Counted from the stretch's first letter, positions 19,171 to 31,188 are shown. The stretch is DNA of 39,825 bases from Candidatus Parcubacteria bacterium (GCA_019347875.1 JAHWKN010000005.1:1-39825); one strand, 5' to 3'. Notes: a model not told the origin generated them from the letters alone. Made by a program: numbers and translations.

Positions 19171-20475
19171 TTGAGCTACCTAGCGGTTATCCGCCACGGC
19201 CACTTCAGTAAGCTGTGGGTGGCGCAGATTCTGTCTTTGATCGCCCAAAACCTGCTCAACTTCGCTCTCATCATCATCATTTACAACCTGGCCCAGGGCA
19301 CCCGCTTTGCCAACGTCTCGGTCAGCTTGCTGGTGCTGTCGTTCGGCATTCCGGCCATCTTTTTTTCGGCCGTAGCCGGTATTTACGTCGACCACTGGGA
19401 CCGCAAGAAGGTGCTGGTAATATCGAACCTGCTGCGCGGCGTTTTGGTGCTGGGTTACTTGGTGACCGACAACCATCTGCTGGCGATTCTGGCCTTAACC
19501 TTTACCATCTCGTCGATCACCCAGTTCTTTGCGCCGGCCGAAGCCGCCGCCATTCCCTTGCTGGTTAGTAAACCGGCCCTACTGGGCGCTAACGCCTTGT
19601 TTGTGTTAACCTTTTACGCCTGCTTTATCTTGGGCTACTCAGCCTCGGCGCCGGTGATCAACCTGTTTGGCACCAGCGGCCCGTTTTATGTGGCGGCCGG
19701 CATGTTTTTCGGCGCCGCCCTGCTGACGCTGTGGCTGCCCGGTTTGACGGCCATAGGCAAGGACGCTATGCGCTGGCGGCAGATCTTTGCCACCACCGGG
19801 CGGGAGCTGCAGGCCAACTGGCTGGCCATCCGGCGCAACCCCAACCTTTACTTTCCCATCGTGCAGCTGTCGCTGGTGCAGGCGCTGGTGGGGATTTTGT
19901 TGGCTCTGGCACCGGCGTTGTCGCTGGCGCTGCTTAAGGTAGAGCTGCAGAACGCCAGCCACGTACTGGTGATTCCGACCGGTATCGGCATGGTGCTGGG
20001 CGTGGTGGTGGTGGGTCGGCTGGCGCGGCGTTTGTCTAAGATCACGCTCATATCTGCCGGGTTGCTGGTGGTCGGAGCCGCCTTAAGCTTGTTGGGGCTG
20101 TCTGGTCAGCTTTACCGACAGGTCGCCGGCGAGGTCATCGCCTCGACCTCTACGGTGGCGCTGGTGGCAGGAACACTGATGCTGATACTGGGGTTAATGA
20201 ACGCGCTCATCAGCGTGGCCGCCCAGACCCTGCTGCAGGAAAGCACGGCCGATGCTATGCGGGGACGCGTGTTCGGCGCGCTTTACATGATGATTAACCT
20301 AGCGGCTACCGCGCCGGTTTTTCTGGCGGCCATCGTGGCCGACCTGCTGAGTGTTACCCAGGTAGTGACGGCGGTGGGCGGGGTCGTGTTCATGTTCGCC
20401 GTCGCCCAAACGCTGTTCCTGCGCCGCCGCTCCGCCGCCCAGCTGGAGAAGCTGGGCCTAAAGTCGGCCTCTTGA
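19171..20475 (+). CDS. Major facilitator superfamily transporter (start TTG 19171 inferred)
   Basis: About 12 hydrophobic segments; GIYVDHWDRKKVLVISNLLRG motif A-like; GGAG upstream of TTG 19171. Confidence 0.82.
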   Translation: MSYLAVIRHGHFSKLWVAQILSLIAQNLLNFALIIIIYNLAQGTRFANVSVSLLVLSFGIPAIFFSAVAGIYVDHWDRKKVLVISNLLRGVLVLGYLVTDNHLLAILALTFTISSITQFFAPAEAAAIPLLVSKPALLGANALFVLTFYACFILGYSASAPVINLFGTSGPFYVAAGMFFGAALLTLWLPGLTAIGKDAMRWRQIFATTGRELQANWLAIRRNPNLYFPIVQLSLVQALVGILLALAPALSLALLKVELQNASHVLVIPTGIGMVLGVVVVGRLARRLSKITLISAGLLVVGAALSLLGLSGQLYRQVAGEVIASTSTVALVAGTLMLILGLMNALISVAAQTLLQESTADAMRGRVFGALYMMINLAATAPVFLAAIVADLLSVTQVVTAVGGVVFMFAVAQTLFLRRRSAAQLEKLGLKSAS

Positions 20476-20559
20476 TCTACAGCGAAAGAGGTTAGAACTT
20501 ACTTACTCACTATGCTACGATGCAAAAAATAGCAAAATTAGCAATTAAGAGGGTGGAAC

Positions 20560-21033
20560 ATGCAAGAATCTAACGAGGAAGAATCTAACGAGTCAGAGCG
20601 CTTACAGTCAGCAGATGAGGCTTTTACGCAGGCAGAAGCTCTTAGAGACATAGCCGAAAAGAAGGCAGGCAGAGAAGGTAGGGCCGAAACAACTACCGAA
20701 GATTATGAAGAAGTGAATCGGTATGCGGATGAAATAGTTGACGCATACGAACTAAAAGACCAGCTAGGGCCTGAAAAAACCGCCTTAATCGAAGAGGTCA
20801 CGGCAGAATACTTTGCCGATGCAGGGCCAGCCTTAAAGGCTATCTTGGATGAAGCAGAGCCAGGTGACATGGAAGGTGCTCGAAACAAAGTGAGGGAGCT
20901 GCTAAGTGCTAACTTCGACAAAGTACGAAGTGATAGACGGATTTTAGATGCTTTTGCTGGTCAGGAAGAACAGCTAGATAAGGTGTGTGCTCAAGCAATA
21001 AGAAGTACCTTGAAGGTGATGGACTTACTGTAG
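20560..21033 (+). CDS. Hypothetical acidic helical protein
   Basis: SD GAGGGTGG before ATG; Glu/Asp-rich; lower local GC; overlaps the end of the downstream minus-strand gene. Confidence 0.65.
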   Translation: MQESNEEESNESERLQSADEAFTQAEALRDIAEKKAGREGRAETTTEDYEEVNRYADEIVDAYELKDQLGPEKTALIEEVTAEYFADAGPALKAILDEAEPGDMEGARNKVRELLSANFDKVRSDRRILDAFAGQEEQLDKVCAQAIRSTLKVMDLL

Positions 21034-21771
21034 CCTCAACGGCCAAAGCTCAAAAATGACTTCTTGGACAGACAAGATTGTACGGTCATTCTTCTCGACG
21101 GTTAACTTGGACAGTTCGGATTTCAACTGTTGCTGCTTGCCTTCATAGACCTCCATGCGCTTGACGAAGTAAAATTCCAGATTGTAGTACAGATTCTGCA
21201 GAGTCTTGCCCCAGATCTCTGTGTCTACTATCTCCAGCACACTAAGATTGAAGCCGGCTTCGCGGGCTTTTTTGGTGACGTACCCTAGCCCCGCTTGACG
21301 TTTGCTACCACTTAGACTTGCCGCAATTGCCGCAAAGCTATCCCAGCCGCAGCCGTCAAGGTAGGTTACCCCTATAATTCGCCCGTGGTTACTTAGTAGT
21401 CCGTAAAGCTTACGCAAAATCCGATTCCATTCATCCGGTTCAATCGACTCCAGGACGTACGACAGTATAATCAGGTCGTACGGTGTCCCGACGCCGTCAA
21501 AGTCTTGCACCGAGGTTATCGAAAAACCATATCCATCACTTGCCAGGCTTGTCAGCGCCGCTGTAAATTGGGGGTTCGGCTCGATAGAGTGTAAGTAGTC
21601 TGCGTGCGGTAGTAACATGCGGGATATACTGCCGTTACCGGCACCCACATCTAAAATCCTGGCCTTATGAAAAGTGTCAGCAAGCTTGGCCAGCCTTGTG
21701 CCGATAATCTGCTTGCCGTTCGTATGCTGGGCATAACGTTCAAAAAGCCCAGCATATTTTTCTTGATTCAT
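21025..21771 (-). CDS. SAM-dependent class I methyltransferase
   Basis: ILDVGAGNGSISRMLL, HSIEPNPQF, DLIILSYVLESIEPDEW. Confidence 0.82.
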   Translation of the reverse strand: MNQEKYAGLFERYAQHTNGKQIIGTRLAKLADTFHKARILDVGAGNGSISRMLLPHADYLHSIEPNPQFTAALTSLASDGYGFSITSVQDFDGVGTPYDLIILSYVLESIEPDEWNRILRKLYGLLSNHGRIIGVTYLDGCGWDSFAAIAASLSGSKRQAGLGYVTKKAREAGFNLSVLEIVDTEIWGKTLQNLYYNLEFYFVKRMEVYEGKQQQLKSELSKLTVEKNDRTILSVQEVIFELWPLRLQ

Positions 21772-21841
21772 AACGCAATTGTATATTACCGTTGACCGGT
21801 CGGTCGGTATTCTTGACGGGCTAACTTAGTAAGAGTGGTAA

Positions 21842-22345
21842 TTGTTGAAGAAAGATCTCGAGTTAGTTTTAGCCTCCGAACTTGATCTTGGGGTGGTTCA
21901 GGCGATACTGAGCGAGTCGGGTCGTTGGATGCGGGAAGCCAGGGGAGTGCTCGACCAGTGGCCGGAGCGGTTCCCCGACTGGTTGGTGCTGGAGGCTATT
22001 CGAGCACGGGAAATGTTTTTGGTTTACCGCGATAACGAATGCATCGGCACGGTCAGGATCCAGGAGTCTGACGAGGCTGTTTGGGGTCCGGATGACCGGC
22101 AGGCGCTATACGTGCATTCGCTGGCGGTCAGGCGCAGCCTGAAAGGCCAGGGGCTGGGGCAAGCCATACTTGACGAGGTGCAAAAAGAGGCGGCGCGGCG
22201 CAGCAAGCGCTTTTTGCGCCTGGATTGTATCGCCACCAACGAGTCTTTGCGTCGCTTTTACGAGCGGTGCGGTTTCGTATACCGTCGCAACATAATGCAA
22301 ACCAACGCCCATGGACCAAGGGAGTCGAGACTGTACGAACGCTAG
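21842..22345 (+). CDS. GNAT-family N-acetyltransferase (TTG start)
   Basis: LAVRRSLKGQGLGQAILDEV (motif A), LRRFYERCGFVYRR (motif B). Confidence 0.85.
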   Translation: MLKKDLELVLASELDLGVVQAILSESGRWMREARGVLDQWPERFPDWLVLEAIRAREMFLVYRDNECIGTVRIQESDEAVWGPDDRQALYVHSLAVRRSLKGQGLGQAILDEVQKEAARRSKRFLRLDCIATNESLRRFYERCGFVYRRNIMQTNAHGPRESRLYER

Positions 22346-22491
22346 TTTTGGCGTGCGTTTGATTTGGAGCGGTTTAAAAAGACGATCGCCTCCGACAAGC
22401 AGTCGGGGACTCTCGTCGGAGGCGCGGTTCAGGTGGTTGGCTAGGCAGCGTCCTCTGGAGAGGGAAGGGGCTAGCGACTTCTCGGCTTGGT

Positions 22492-23214
22492 CTACCGCCG
22501 CCCGAGGAGGCCACTGTTGGCCAGAGCCTCCCAAAAGGCGGCTCGAACCGCACTGGCGCCCCAAGCGTTTGGTTCCACATCAAAGCAGTACCAAAGGTCG
22601 CGGTCGGGCCGGGGATCGGACTGGCTTGGGTCACCGGCCTTGGCTCCATGCCCTATAAAACGCGAGTGAATATCCGCCAGAGCGCAGTCGTAAACCCTTG
22701 CGACTTCGGCAATCTGCTGATTGCAGGCGGCTAGCGTCTCCAGCGCCTTGAGCCCGGTCGGCAGTTCTAAGATCGACAGATTGCCGGTGGCATCGCTGGG
22801 ATCATAGACGTTGGCCAGCGCAATAGCAGCCCAGGGAAACAGGCTGCGCAGCCGAGCTACTATCTGGTTGAGGTTACGCCGGATCTGCGTTACTGCCGGC
22901 TGGTACAACCCACTGCTAAAGGGTTGCAGTAAATCGTTGCCGCCGACGGTTAGGGTTACTACTGTCGCTTCGAGTTCTGTGGTTGCGAGCGGGGGTAGTT
23001 GCTGAGTCAGAACCGTTGCCGTAGTTGCACCGTCCTTGGCAAACGTTGCAGCTCTTATGCCCGGAACAGCCGTTACTAGATCACGGCCGGTCCAGTCCGG
23101 AAAACGGTCATCGCGATTTCGATGTAGTAAACTGGCTGCGCCGCAACCAGCTCCCCCCGCATACTCATCGATCGAAATCGAGTCGCCCAGCGCAACGTAA
23201 ATTTTCTTTGCCAT
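22492..23214 (-). CDS. SGNH/GDSL-family hydrolase
   Basis: VALGDSIS (block I), VTLTVGGNDLLQ (block III); no obvious signal peptide. Confidence 0.82.
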   Translation of the reverse strand: MAKKIYVALGDSISIDEYAGGAGCGAASLLHRNRDDRFPDWTGRDLVTAVPGIRAATFAKDGATTATVLTQQLPPLATTELEATVVTLTVGGNDLLQPFSSGLYQPAVTQIRRNLNQIVARLRSLFPWAAIALANVYDPSDATGNLSILELPTGLKALETLAACNQQIAEVARVYDCALADIHSRFIGHGAKAGDPSQSDPRPDRDLWYCFDVEPNAWGASAVRAAFWEALANSGLLGRR

Positions 23215-23428
23215 GTCGACCTCCCCTCGCCGGCAAGTTTGTTAAAGGACGGACAGTAAAAGCAGCCTCGCCACTCTCAAGTTTTGATCATAAACTCTTG
23301 GCAGCCAAAACAACAGCATAAGCGGGTGGTGGTTAGTTTCACCCTGATCGGTCTTTATCTCGTATACTACGACAACGTTTGGTCGAGTAAACTTCAAAGT
23401 GGGACACTAAAAAATCTGCTAAAAACTG

Positions 23429-23457
23429 TTGACAGGTTAGACAAGGGTAGTCAGAAT
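23429..23457 (+). promoter_or_regulatory. Candidate rpoB promoter TTGACA-17-CAGAAT
   Basis: -35 23429-23434, -10 23452-23457; about 170-nt leader to rpoB. Confidence 0.55.
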
Positions 23458-23634
23458 GGGGGTAATAGAGGACGCTTAAATAACCATAGCGGGGAGTCGC
23501 CGGCCCTTGTTTTGTGCGTTTAGAAAAGCCTCTTCAAACCAAACTTATAAACCATCAACCACATCGCCTGGCACGCGGTTAGTTTATTAATTGCTTAGAT
23601 TCCGGCAGTTGCCGGAATTAAGGAGGAGTGCATT

Positions 23635-26600
23635 TTGGCCCAAAGCGGAGCGACCACGCGGAAATTTCTTAACCCTTCCAAAGAAGTCCTGCCCCTGCCG
23701 AACCTGATCGAGACCCAGCTTCAGTCGTTCGAGTGGTTTACCGGCGAAGGGCTCAACGAGCTGCTGGCCGAGATCAGTCCGATCGAGGACTTTACCGGCA
23801 AAAACCTGGCCCTGTACTTTAAGGATTTCCGCTTTGAAGAGCCAAAGTACTCCGAAAAAGAAGCCAAGCTAAAGAACATTTCTTACGAGGTCTCGCTGAA
23901 AGCCCAGGTGGAGCTGGTCAACAAAGAGACCGGCGAGATCAGGGAGCAAGAGATCTTTCTGGGCGACTACCCCTGGATGACCGAGCGGGGTACGTTTGTG
24001 ATTAACGGCGTCGAGCGCGTGGTGGTTTCGCAGTTGGTGCGTTCACCGGGCGCTTTTTTCACCTCCGAGGGCTCAACCGGCACCGAGCTGTTCGGAGCCA
24101 AGGTCATTCCCAGCCGCGGGGCCTGGCTGGAGCTTGACACCTCCGCTACCGGCGTTATCTCGGTTAAGATCGACCGCAAGCGCAAGCTGCCGGTTACCAC
24201 GCTGCTGCGGGCCTTTGGTTACTCCAGCGACACCGAGATCAAGGCGCTGTTTCGTGACATCGACACCGGCGAGCTGAAGCTGATTGCCGAGACGCTGGAC
24301 AAAGACCCGGCCGCCACCGTCAGCGAGGCGCTGATGGAGGTGTACCGCCGCATCCGTCCCGGTGATCTGGCTACCGTCGAGAACTCCAAGGCCTTGATTG
24401 AGTCGATGTTCTTTGACCCCAAGCGCTACGACCTTTCTAAGGTGGGCCGCTACAAGCTGAACAAGCGTCTCGGCCTGGACGTGCCCAATGACGGCGAGCA
24501 CCGGGTGCTGCGGCGGGAGGATCTGGTGGAGATCGTGCGCGAAATTATCCGTTTGTACAACGTACAGGGGCGGGCCGACGACATCGACAACCTGGCCAAC
24601 CGCCGTTTGAAAATGGTCGGTGAGTTGATCCAGGGCAAGTTCCGGGTGGGGTTGCTGCGCATGGAACGGATCGTCAAGGACCGCATGAGCGTTTACGACA
24701 CCGCCACCGTTACGCCCGGGCAGCTGGTGAACGTCCGCCCGGTGGTGGCCAGCGTCCGGGAGTTCTTTGCCAGTTCGCAGCTGTCGCAGTTTATGGATCA
24801 GATCAACCCGCTGGCCGAAATCGTCCATAAGCGGCGCCTCAACGCCATGGGTCCGGGCGGGCTGTCGCGCGAACGGGCGGGTTTCGAGGTGCGTGACGTG
24901 CACAAGACCCACTACGGGCGGATGTGCCCGATCGAGACGCCCGAGGGTCCCAACATCGGGCTGGTCAGTAACATGGCCTGCTACGCCAAGGTCAACGAGT
25001 ACGGCTTTATCGAAACCCCTTACCGCCGCGTCATTAACGCGGTTTCCCCGGCCGACAGCGAGGGCCACATCGCCCGCACTACGCTGAAAGACGACAAGGG
25101 CACAATCTGTCAGCCGGGCGACAAAATTACCGCCGCCGCCGCTAAGCGTCTGGCCAAACTGGGTCAAGACAGTGTTCCGGTTAAGGCCAAGGTGACCGAC
25201 CAGATCGTTTACCTGGACGCTTCCGATGAAGAGAACGTGGTGATCACCCAAGCCAACACCATGGTGGGCGAGGACGGTTACTTTACCGAAGAGCGGGTGG
25301 CTGTGCGGCGGTCCGGTGAGGCCGAGGAGGAGCCGGCCGACAACGTCCAGTTTATGGACGTCTCCAGTAAGCAGATCGTCAGCGTCTCGACCGCCCTGAT
25401 TCCGTTTCTGGAGCACGACTACGCCCGCCGGGCGCTGATGGGCGCCAACATGCAAAAACAGGCCGTGGCGCTGGTGCGCCCGGAGGCGCCAATCGTCGGC
25501 ACCGGCATGGAAGGAGTGGTAGCCAAGGACTCCGGGCAGGTGATTGTGGCCGAAGCCGACGGCACCGTTGACAGCGCCAACGCCTCGAGCGTTAGCGTGA
25601 CCTACGCCGGCGGCACCGCTAAAACTTATGAGCTGCTAAACTTCGTGCGCAGTAACGTCGGCACCAGCATCCATCAAAAGGTTAAGGTTGAGGGCGGTCA
25701 AACCGTTAAAAAAGGCGACATACTGGTCGACGGCATGTCGACCGATAACGGTGAGCTGGCGCTGGGTCAAAACGTACTGGTGGCCTTCATGAACTGGGGC
25801 GGTTACAACTTCGAAGACGCGGTGGTTTTGTCTCAGCGCCTGGTGGGCGATGACCGCTACACCTCGATCCACATCGAGACCTACCAGCTGGACGTGCGTG
25901 ACACCAAGCTGGGGGCCGAGGTGATCACCCGCGACATCGCTAACGTTTCCGAAGAGAGCCTAAAAGACCTGGACGAGACCGGAATCGTGCGCATCGGCGC
26001 CGAGGTGCGGGCCGGCGACATTTTAGTCGGTAAGATCACCCCTAAGGGCGAGCAGGAGCTCTCTAGTGAAGAGAAGCTGTTGAGGGCCATCTTCGGCGAA
26101 AAGGCCCGCGACGTTAAAGACACCTCGCTGCGCATGTCAAACGGTGAGAGCGGTAAGGTGGTGGGCGTCAAGATCTTCTCGCGCGAGCAGGGCGACGAGC
26201 TGCCGGCCGGGGTTATCTCCCAGCTGCACGTCTCGGTGGCCCAGATGCGCAAAATTTCGGTCGGTGACAAGATGGCCGGCCGGCACGGCAACAAGGGGGT
26301 TATCGCCCGCATCCTGCCGGTTGAGGACATGCCTTACATGGAGGATGGCACCCCGGTTGACATGCTTTTAAACCCGCTCGGTGTTGGCACCCGCATGAAC
26401 ATCGGCCAGATTTTTGAGACCCATCTGAGCTGGGCGGCCCAGGCCTTGGGCTACCGGGTGGCTTCGCCGGTGTTTGACGGCGTCGCTATCGGGCAGATCA
26501 AGAGCGAGCTGAAGCGGGCCGGGCTGCCGGAAGACGGCAAGACCCAGCTTTACAACGGGCTGACGGGGGAGCCGTTTCAGGAGCGCACCACCGTGGGTTA

Positions 26601-27150
26601 TAAGTACATGCTGAAACTGCACCACATGGTCGACGACAAGATCCATGCCCGCAGCACCGGCCCTTACGCCATGGTGACGCAGCAGCCGCTGGGCGGCAAA
26701 GCCCAGATGGGCGGCCAGCGCTTCGGCGAGATGGAGGTGTGGGCGCTGGAGGCCTACGGCGCCGCTAACACCCTGCAAGAGATACTAACCATTAAGTCCG
26801 ATGACGTGGTCGGCCGCAGTAAGGCCTACGAGGCCATCATTAAGAACGAAGCCATTCGCGGTCCGCGTATCCCGGAGTCGTTTAACGTGCTGGTGAAGGA
26901 GCTGCAAAGCTTAACGCTGGGCGTGGAACTGATCAAAGAACGCGCCGACCGCGAGGTTGAGGTTGACGCCGAAGAGGTGCTTTCAGCCGGTTTGGAGGCC
27001 GAGGTCAGCGAGCTGGGGACGGAGCAGCTGATCACCGGTGACGCCGCGGTGGCCGACATGCCGCTGGTAGACCTGGCCGCCGGCAGCGAGAACCAGTTTG
27101 AGGCGCTGGAAGAGGCCGAAGCCGCCGCCGGCCCCGAGGAAGCGCAATGA
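23635..27150 (+). CDS. rpoB: DNA-directed RNA polymerase subunit beta (TTG start)
   Basis: [64 protein letters not shown] and other RpoB regions; SD AGGAGGAG. Confidence 0.98.
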   Translation: MAQSGATTRKFLNPSKEVLPLPNLIETQLQSFEWFTGEGLNELLAEISPIEDFTGKNLALYFKDFRFEEPKYSEKEAKLKNISYEVSLKAQVELVNKETGEIREQEIFLGDYPWMTERGTFVINGVERVVVSQLVRSPGAFFTSEGSTGTELFGAKVIPSRGAWLELDTSATGVISVKIDRKRKLPVTTLLRAFGYSSDTEIKALFRDIDTGELKLIAETLDKDPAATVSEALMEVYRRIRPGDLATVENSKALIESMFFDPKRYDLSKVGRYKLNKRLGLDVPNDGEHRVLRREDLVEIVREIIRLYNVQGRADDIDNLANRRLKMVGELIQGKFRVGLLRMERIVKDRMSVYDTATVTPGQLVNVRPVVASVREFFASSQLSQFMDQINPLAEIVHKRRLNAMGPGGLSRERAGFEVRDVHKTHYGRMCPIETPEGPNIGLVSNMACYAKVNEYGFIETPYRRVINAVSPADSEGHIARTTLKDDKGTICQPGDKITAAAAKRLAKLGQDSVPVKAKVTDQIVYLDASDEENVVITQANTMVGEDGYFTEERVAVRRSGEAEEEPADNVQFMDVSSKQIVSVSTALIPFLEHDYARRALMGANMQKQAVALVRPEAPIVGTGMEGVVAKDSGQVIVAEADGTVDSANASSVSVTYAGGTAKTYELLNFVRSNVGTSIHQKVKVEGGQTVKKGDILVDGMSTDNGELALGQNVLVAFMNWGGYNFEDAVVLSQRLVGDDRYTSIHIETYQLDVRDTKLGAEVITRDIANVSEESLKDLDETGIVRIGAEVRAGDILVGKITPKGEQELSSEEKLLRAIFGEKARDVKDTSLRMSNGESGKVVGVKIFSREQGDELPAGVISQLHVSVAQMRKISVGDKMAGRHGNKGVIARILPVEDMPYMEDGTPVDMLLNPLGVGTRMNIGQIFETHLSWAAQALGYRVASPVFDGVAIGQIKSELKRAGLPEDGKTQLYNGLTGEPFQERTTVGYKYMLKLHHMVDDKIHARSTGPYAMVTQQPLGGKAQMGGQRFGEMEVWALEAYGAANTLQEILTIKSDDVVGRSKAYEAIIKNEAIRGPRIPESFNVLVKELQSLTLGVELIKERADREVEVDAEEVLSAGLEAEVSELGTEQLITGDAAVADMPLVDLAAGSENQFEALEEAEAAAGPEEAQ

Positions 27151-27241
27151 CCGGGTATAGGGCAACGCCGCGCCTGGCCGGCCGGCGGGCGCCGTTACTT
27201 ACTCAGCCAGACACCCTACACCCAAGTAATCAGGAGTCCCA

Positions 27242-30200
27242 ATGAACGACGCACTATTAGAACAACAAACCAGTGAGTTTGACGCGGTCCGTTTGAGCTT
27301 AGCGTCGCCGGAGCAGATTCTGGACTGGTCGCACGGAGAGGTAACAAAGCCGGAAACCATCAACTACCGCACTCAAAAACCGGAAAAAGACGGCTTGTTT
27401 TGCGAACGCATATTTGGTCCGACCAAAGACTGGGAGTGTTACTGCGGCAAGTATAAGCGCTTGCGCTACAAAGACGTGGTCTGCGACAAGTGCGGCGTGC
27501 GGGTGACCCGCTCGATCGTGCGGCGTGAACGCATGGGCCACATTAGCCTGGCCGTGCCGGTGACGCACATCTGGTTCTTGCGCGGCACCCCTTCCAGCAT
27601 CGGTTTGGTTTTAAACATGAGCATTCGCGATCTGGAGCGGGTGGTGTACTTTGCCAACTACGTGATCATGAGCATCAGCGAGGACGAGCGCGCCCGTATC
27701 TTAAAGGACCTGGCGGCCGAGTTCGACGCCCGCCGGGCCGAGCGGCTGTCCTCCGACGACCCCGCCACGGCGGCGGTAGCTGAATTGGAAAGCGAGTTTG
27801 CCGCCAGCAAGGCGGAAATCGAGGGACTGGCGCTGTTTCAGCTGCTTAGCGAGAGTAAATACCGTGATTTAAGCAGCCGTTTCCCCGATCTGTTTACCGC
27901 CGGCATGGGAGCCGAAGCGATCCGCCGGCTGCTGGAAGCGATCGATATGGAGACTTTAGTGTCCGACCTGGCCCAGGAGGCCGAGGAGTCACAGGGCCAG
28001 AAGCGCAAAAAGATCTTTAAGCGCCTGAAGATGCTTGAGGGCATGAAGGCGGCCGGGATCCGGCCGCACTGGATGGTGGTAACCGAGCTGCCGGTCATTC
28101 CGCCGGACCTGAGGCCGATGGTCCAGCTGGCCGGAGGGCGCTTTGCGGCCTCGGACCTAAACGACCTGTACCGCCGGGTTATTAACCGCAACAACCGCCT
28201 GAAGCGCCTGGTTGAGCTGGGTGCGCCGGAGGTGATCTGCCGCAATGAGAAGCGCATGTTGCAAGAGGCGGTTGACGCTTTGATCGACAACAACGCCCGG
28301 CGGGAGCGGGCGGTCAGCTCCACCGGCGTCAGGCGTAAACTGAAGTCGCTGAGCGATATGCTCAAGGGTAAGCAGGGCCGTTTCCGGCAGAACCTGCTGG
28401 GTAAGCGGGTAGACTACTCCGGCCGCAGCGTGATCGTGGCGGGGCCAAACCTGAACCTGCACCAGTGCGGCTTACCTAAGATGATGGCACTGGAGCTGTT
28501 TAAGCCGTTTATCATCGGTCAGCTGATCGAGCAGGATTTAACTCACAACGTCAAGAGCGCCAGCCGCATGATCGAGCGCGGGCGCAACGAGGTCTGGGAC
28601 GCGCTGGAGGACATTATCGCCGACAAGTACGTACTGTTAAACCGCGCGCCGACGCTGCACCGTCTGGGTATCCAGGCCTTCCAGCCCATTTTGATCGAGG
28701 GTAAGGCGATCCAGCTGCATCCCTTGGTCTGTGCCGCCTTTAACGCTGACTTTGACGGCGACCAGATGGCGGTACACGTGCCTTTGAGTGAGGCGGCTCA
28801 GCGTGAGGCCCGCGAGATCATGCTGGCGGCCAACAACCTGCTCAAGCCGGCCGACGGTTCAGCGGTGGTCAACCCTTCTAAAGACATGGTGCTCGGCTGT
28901 TACTACCTGACCTTCGACAAGTTCGGTGCGCAGCAAGCGGTTAAAACCTTTTCGTCTATCAACGAGGCGCTTTACAGTCACGAGCTACGCATGACCGCTT
29001 TGCAGGCCAAGGTCAAGCTGCCGGTGGAGGGCCGGTTGATCGAGACGACCATCGGCCGCCTGCTGTTTAATGAGGCTTTGCCTGAAGGACTGGGCTTTCG
29101 CAACGAAACCATGACCAAAAAGACGCTGCAGCGCCTGGTGGCCGAGATCTTCGCCAAATGCGGCTCGGAGGTGACGGCCCGGGCGGTCAACGACATCAAG
29201 AACCTCGGTTTTCGCTACGCGACCGAGTCGGGCATCTCCGTCGGCATCGATGACTTCGTCATCCCCGAGGATAAGCAGGCGCTGATTGACGCCGGCGAGG
29301 AGCGTTCCATCGGTATCAGCAAGCAGTACGAGCAGGGGTTTGTGACCGAGGAGGAGCGCTACAACCGGACGGTCGACAACTGGAAGCAGGTGAACGAAAA
29401 GATTACCGACTCACTGGAGCGGGTACTGAAGCACCAGTCGACCTCGACCAACGTCTTTATCGACTCGGGGGCGGCCGGTGACCTGTCTCAAGCCAACCAG
29501 ATAGCCGGCATGCTTGGACTGGTGGCCGACCCGGCCGGACGCACCATCGAGTTGCCGATCAGGTCTAACTACAAGGAAGGCTTTTCGGTGTTGGAGTACT
29601 TTAACTCTACCCACGGCGCCCGCAAGGGGTTAACCGACACCGCCCTAAAGACCGCCGAGTCGGGGTACTTGACCCGGCGGCTGGTCGACGTGGCCCAGGA
29701 TGTCATCATCACCGTTGACGACTGCGGTGACAGCGAAGGCAGCGTCGTCACCAGAGGGGAGTCGGAGGCGATCGGCGAGAGTTTTGCCTACCGTCTGGCG
29801 GGACGAGTGGCGGTTGAGGACGTCAAGGACCAGGATAAAAAGGTACTGGTCAAGGCCGGCGAGATGATTACCGACAATATTGCCGCCGCCATCGATCGCT
29901 CTGACATCGCGGCGGTCCGCCTGCGCAGTGTACTAAGGTGTCGCACCTACTGGGGCATCTGTCAGGCTTGCTACGGCCTCGACCTGGCCCGCGGCCGGCT
30001 GGTGGCGATGGGAGAGCCGGTGGGGGTGATCGCTGCCCAGTCCATTGGCGAGCCCGGTACCCAGTTAACCATGAAAACCTTCCATAAGGGCGGAGTGGCC
30101 GGCGAGGACATCACCACCGGTTTGCCGCGGGTGGAGGAGATCTTCGAGGCGCGTAACCCCAAGGGTCAGGCGGTGATTAGTGAAATTAGCGGCGTGGTCA

Positions 30201-31090
30201 GTGTTCACGCGGCGCCCGGTAAGCGCATTATCCGGATTTCCCCCGCCGAACTGAAGGTCACCGAGTACGAGCTGGGAGGGCGTACCGCCAGCGTCAAATC
30301 GGGCGCCAAGGTGGTGGCCGGCGACGTCATCGCGGCCGAGGCCGGCGGCAAGAAACCACTCAAAGCCAAGGCGGAGGGCACCGTCAAGCTGTCGGGAGAC
30401 AAGCTACTGCTGACCCACAGCGGCGGTAACGACAAAGAGTATGCCGTCCCCAGTTACCAGAACCTGGAGGTGTCTGACGGCGATCTGGTCGGCGTCGGGC
30501 AGCGGCTGACCGAGGGCTCGATCAGCTTGCAAGAGATCCTGCAGCTGTTGGGCGAGGTGGCGGTGCAGCGCTACATTGTGGCGGAGGTGCAGTCGATTTA
30601 CGCTTCGCAGGGCCAGCCCATCTCCGATAAGCATATAGAAGTTGTCATCCGTCAGATGCTGTCGCGGGTACAGATCGAGGAGCCCGGAGACACTCTGTTT
30701 GTGACCGGCGACATCGTCAGTAAGCTGGCGGTTGTCGAAGAGAACGCCGAACTTGAGGCCGCCGGTAAGCGGACGGCTACCTACGAGCAGCTCCTGCTTG
30801 GGGTGAGCAAAATCTCGCTGTCGTCCGACTCGTTTCTGAGCGCCGCCAGTTTTCAAGACACTACCCGGGTACTGATCCAAGCGGCTACCCGCGGTAAGGT
30901 CGACCGGCTGCGCGGCTTAAAAGAGAACGTCATCATCGGCCGCCTGATTCCGGTTGGTACCGGCTTCAGACACACCACCGATGAGTACAACGCCGATGCC
31001 AGAGCGGCCGAAGCCGCCGCCGTCCAGTCCGACTCTACAGCAGGCGGCGACGCCGCCGAAGAGTTGACTCAAGGGGCAAAAGCTGCTTAA
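27242..31090 (+). CDS. rpoC: DNA-directed RNA polymerase subunit beta'
   Basis: [21 protein letters not shown] zinc site, [16 protein letters not shown] catalytic motif. Confidence 0.98.
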   Translation: MNDALLEQQTSEFDAVRLSLASPEQILDWSHGEVTKPETINYRTQKPEKDGLFCERIFGPTKDWECYCGKYKRLRYKDVVCDKCGVRVTRSIVRRERMGHISLAVPVTHIWFLRGTPSSIGLVLNMSIRDLERVVYFANYVIMSISEDERARILKDLAAEFDARRAERLSSDDPATAAVAELESEFAASKAEIEGLALFQLLSESKYRDLSSRFPDLFTAGMGAEAIRRLLEAIDMETLVSDLAQEAEESQGQKRKKIFKRLKMLEGMKAAGIRPHWMVVTELPVIPPDLRPMVQLAGGRFAASDLNDLYRRVINRNNRLKRLVELGAPEVICRNEKRMLQEAVDALIDNNARRERAVSSTGVRRKLKSLSDMLKGKQGRFRQNLLGKRVDYSGRSVIVAGPNLNLHQCGLPKMMALELFKPFIIGQLIEQDLTHNVKSASRMIERGRNEVWDALEDIIADKYVLLNRAPTLHRLGIQAFQPILIEGKAIQLHPLVCAAFNADFDGDQMAVHVPLSEAAQREAREIMLAANNLLKPADGSAVVNPSKDMVLGCYYLTFDKFGAQQAVKTFSSINEALYSHELRMTALQAKVKLPVEGRLIETTIGRLLFNEALPEGLGFRNETMTKKTLQRLVAEIFAKCGSEVTARAVNDIKNLGFRYATESGISVGIDDFVIPEDKQALIDAGEERSIGISKQYEQGFVTEEERYNRTVDNWKQVNEKITDSLERVLKHQSTSTNVFIDSGAAGDLSQANQIAGMLGLVADPAGRTIELPIRSNYKEGFSVLEYFNSTHGARKGLTDTALKTAESGYLTRRLVDVAQDVIITVDDCGDSEGSVVTRGESEAIGESFAYRLAGRVAVEDVKDQDKKVLVKAGEMITDNIAAAIDRSDIAAVRLRSVLRCRTYWGICQACYGLDLARGRLVAMGEPVGVIAAQSIGEPGTQLTMKTFHKGGVAGEDITTGLPRVEEIFEARNPKGQAVISEISGVVSVHAAPGKRIIRISPAELKVTEYELGGRTASVKSGAKVVAGDVIAAEAGGKKPLKAKAEGTVKLSGDKLLLTHSGGNDKEYAVPSYQNLEVSDGDLVGVGQRLTEGSISLQEILQLLGEVAVQRYIVAEVQSIYASQGQPISDKHIEVVIRQMLSRVQIEEPGDTLFVTGDIVSKLAVVEENAELEAAGKRTATYEQLLLGVSKISLSSDSFLSAASFQDTTRVLIQAATRGKVDRLRGLKENVIIGRLIPVGTGFRHTTDEYNADARAAEAAAVQSDSTAGGDAAEELTQGAKAA

Positions 31091-31188
31091 CTGAGTAAGT
31101 TAAAGTAAGGGTATCGAGTGGCACCCTGCTTAAGGACAGAGCAAGCGCTCTTGATCCTGACTCTCCACCCCAAAACCTAAGGAATCCA

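Noticed and set aside
23284-23523. 79-aa ORF upstream of rpoB
   Set aside because: Spans the probable rpoB promoter and has no SD or protein-like pattern
24073-25455. 460-aa minus-strand ORF inside rpoB (and similar long antisense ORFs in rpoC, fusA, clpC)
   Set aside because: Typical shadow ORFs of high-GC coding sequence; composition not protein-like
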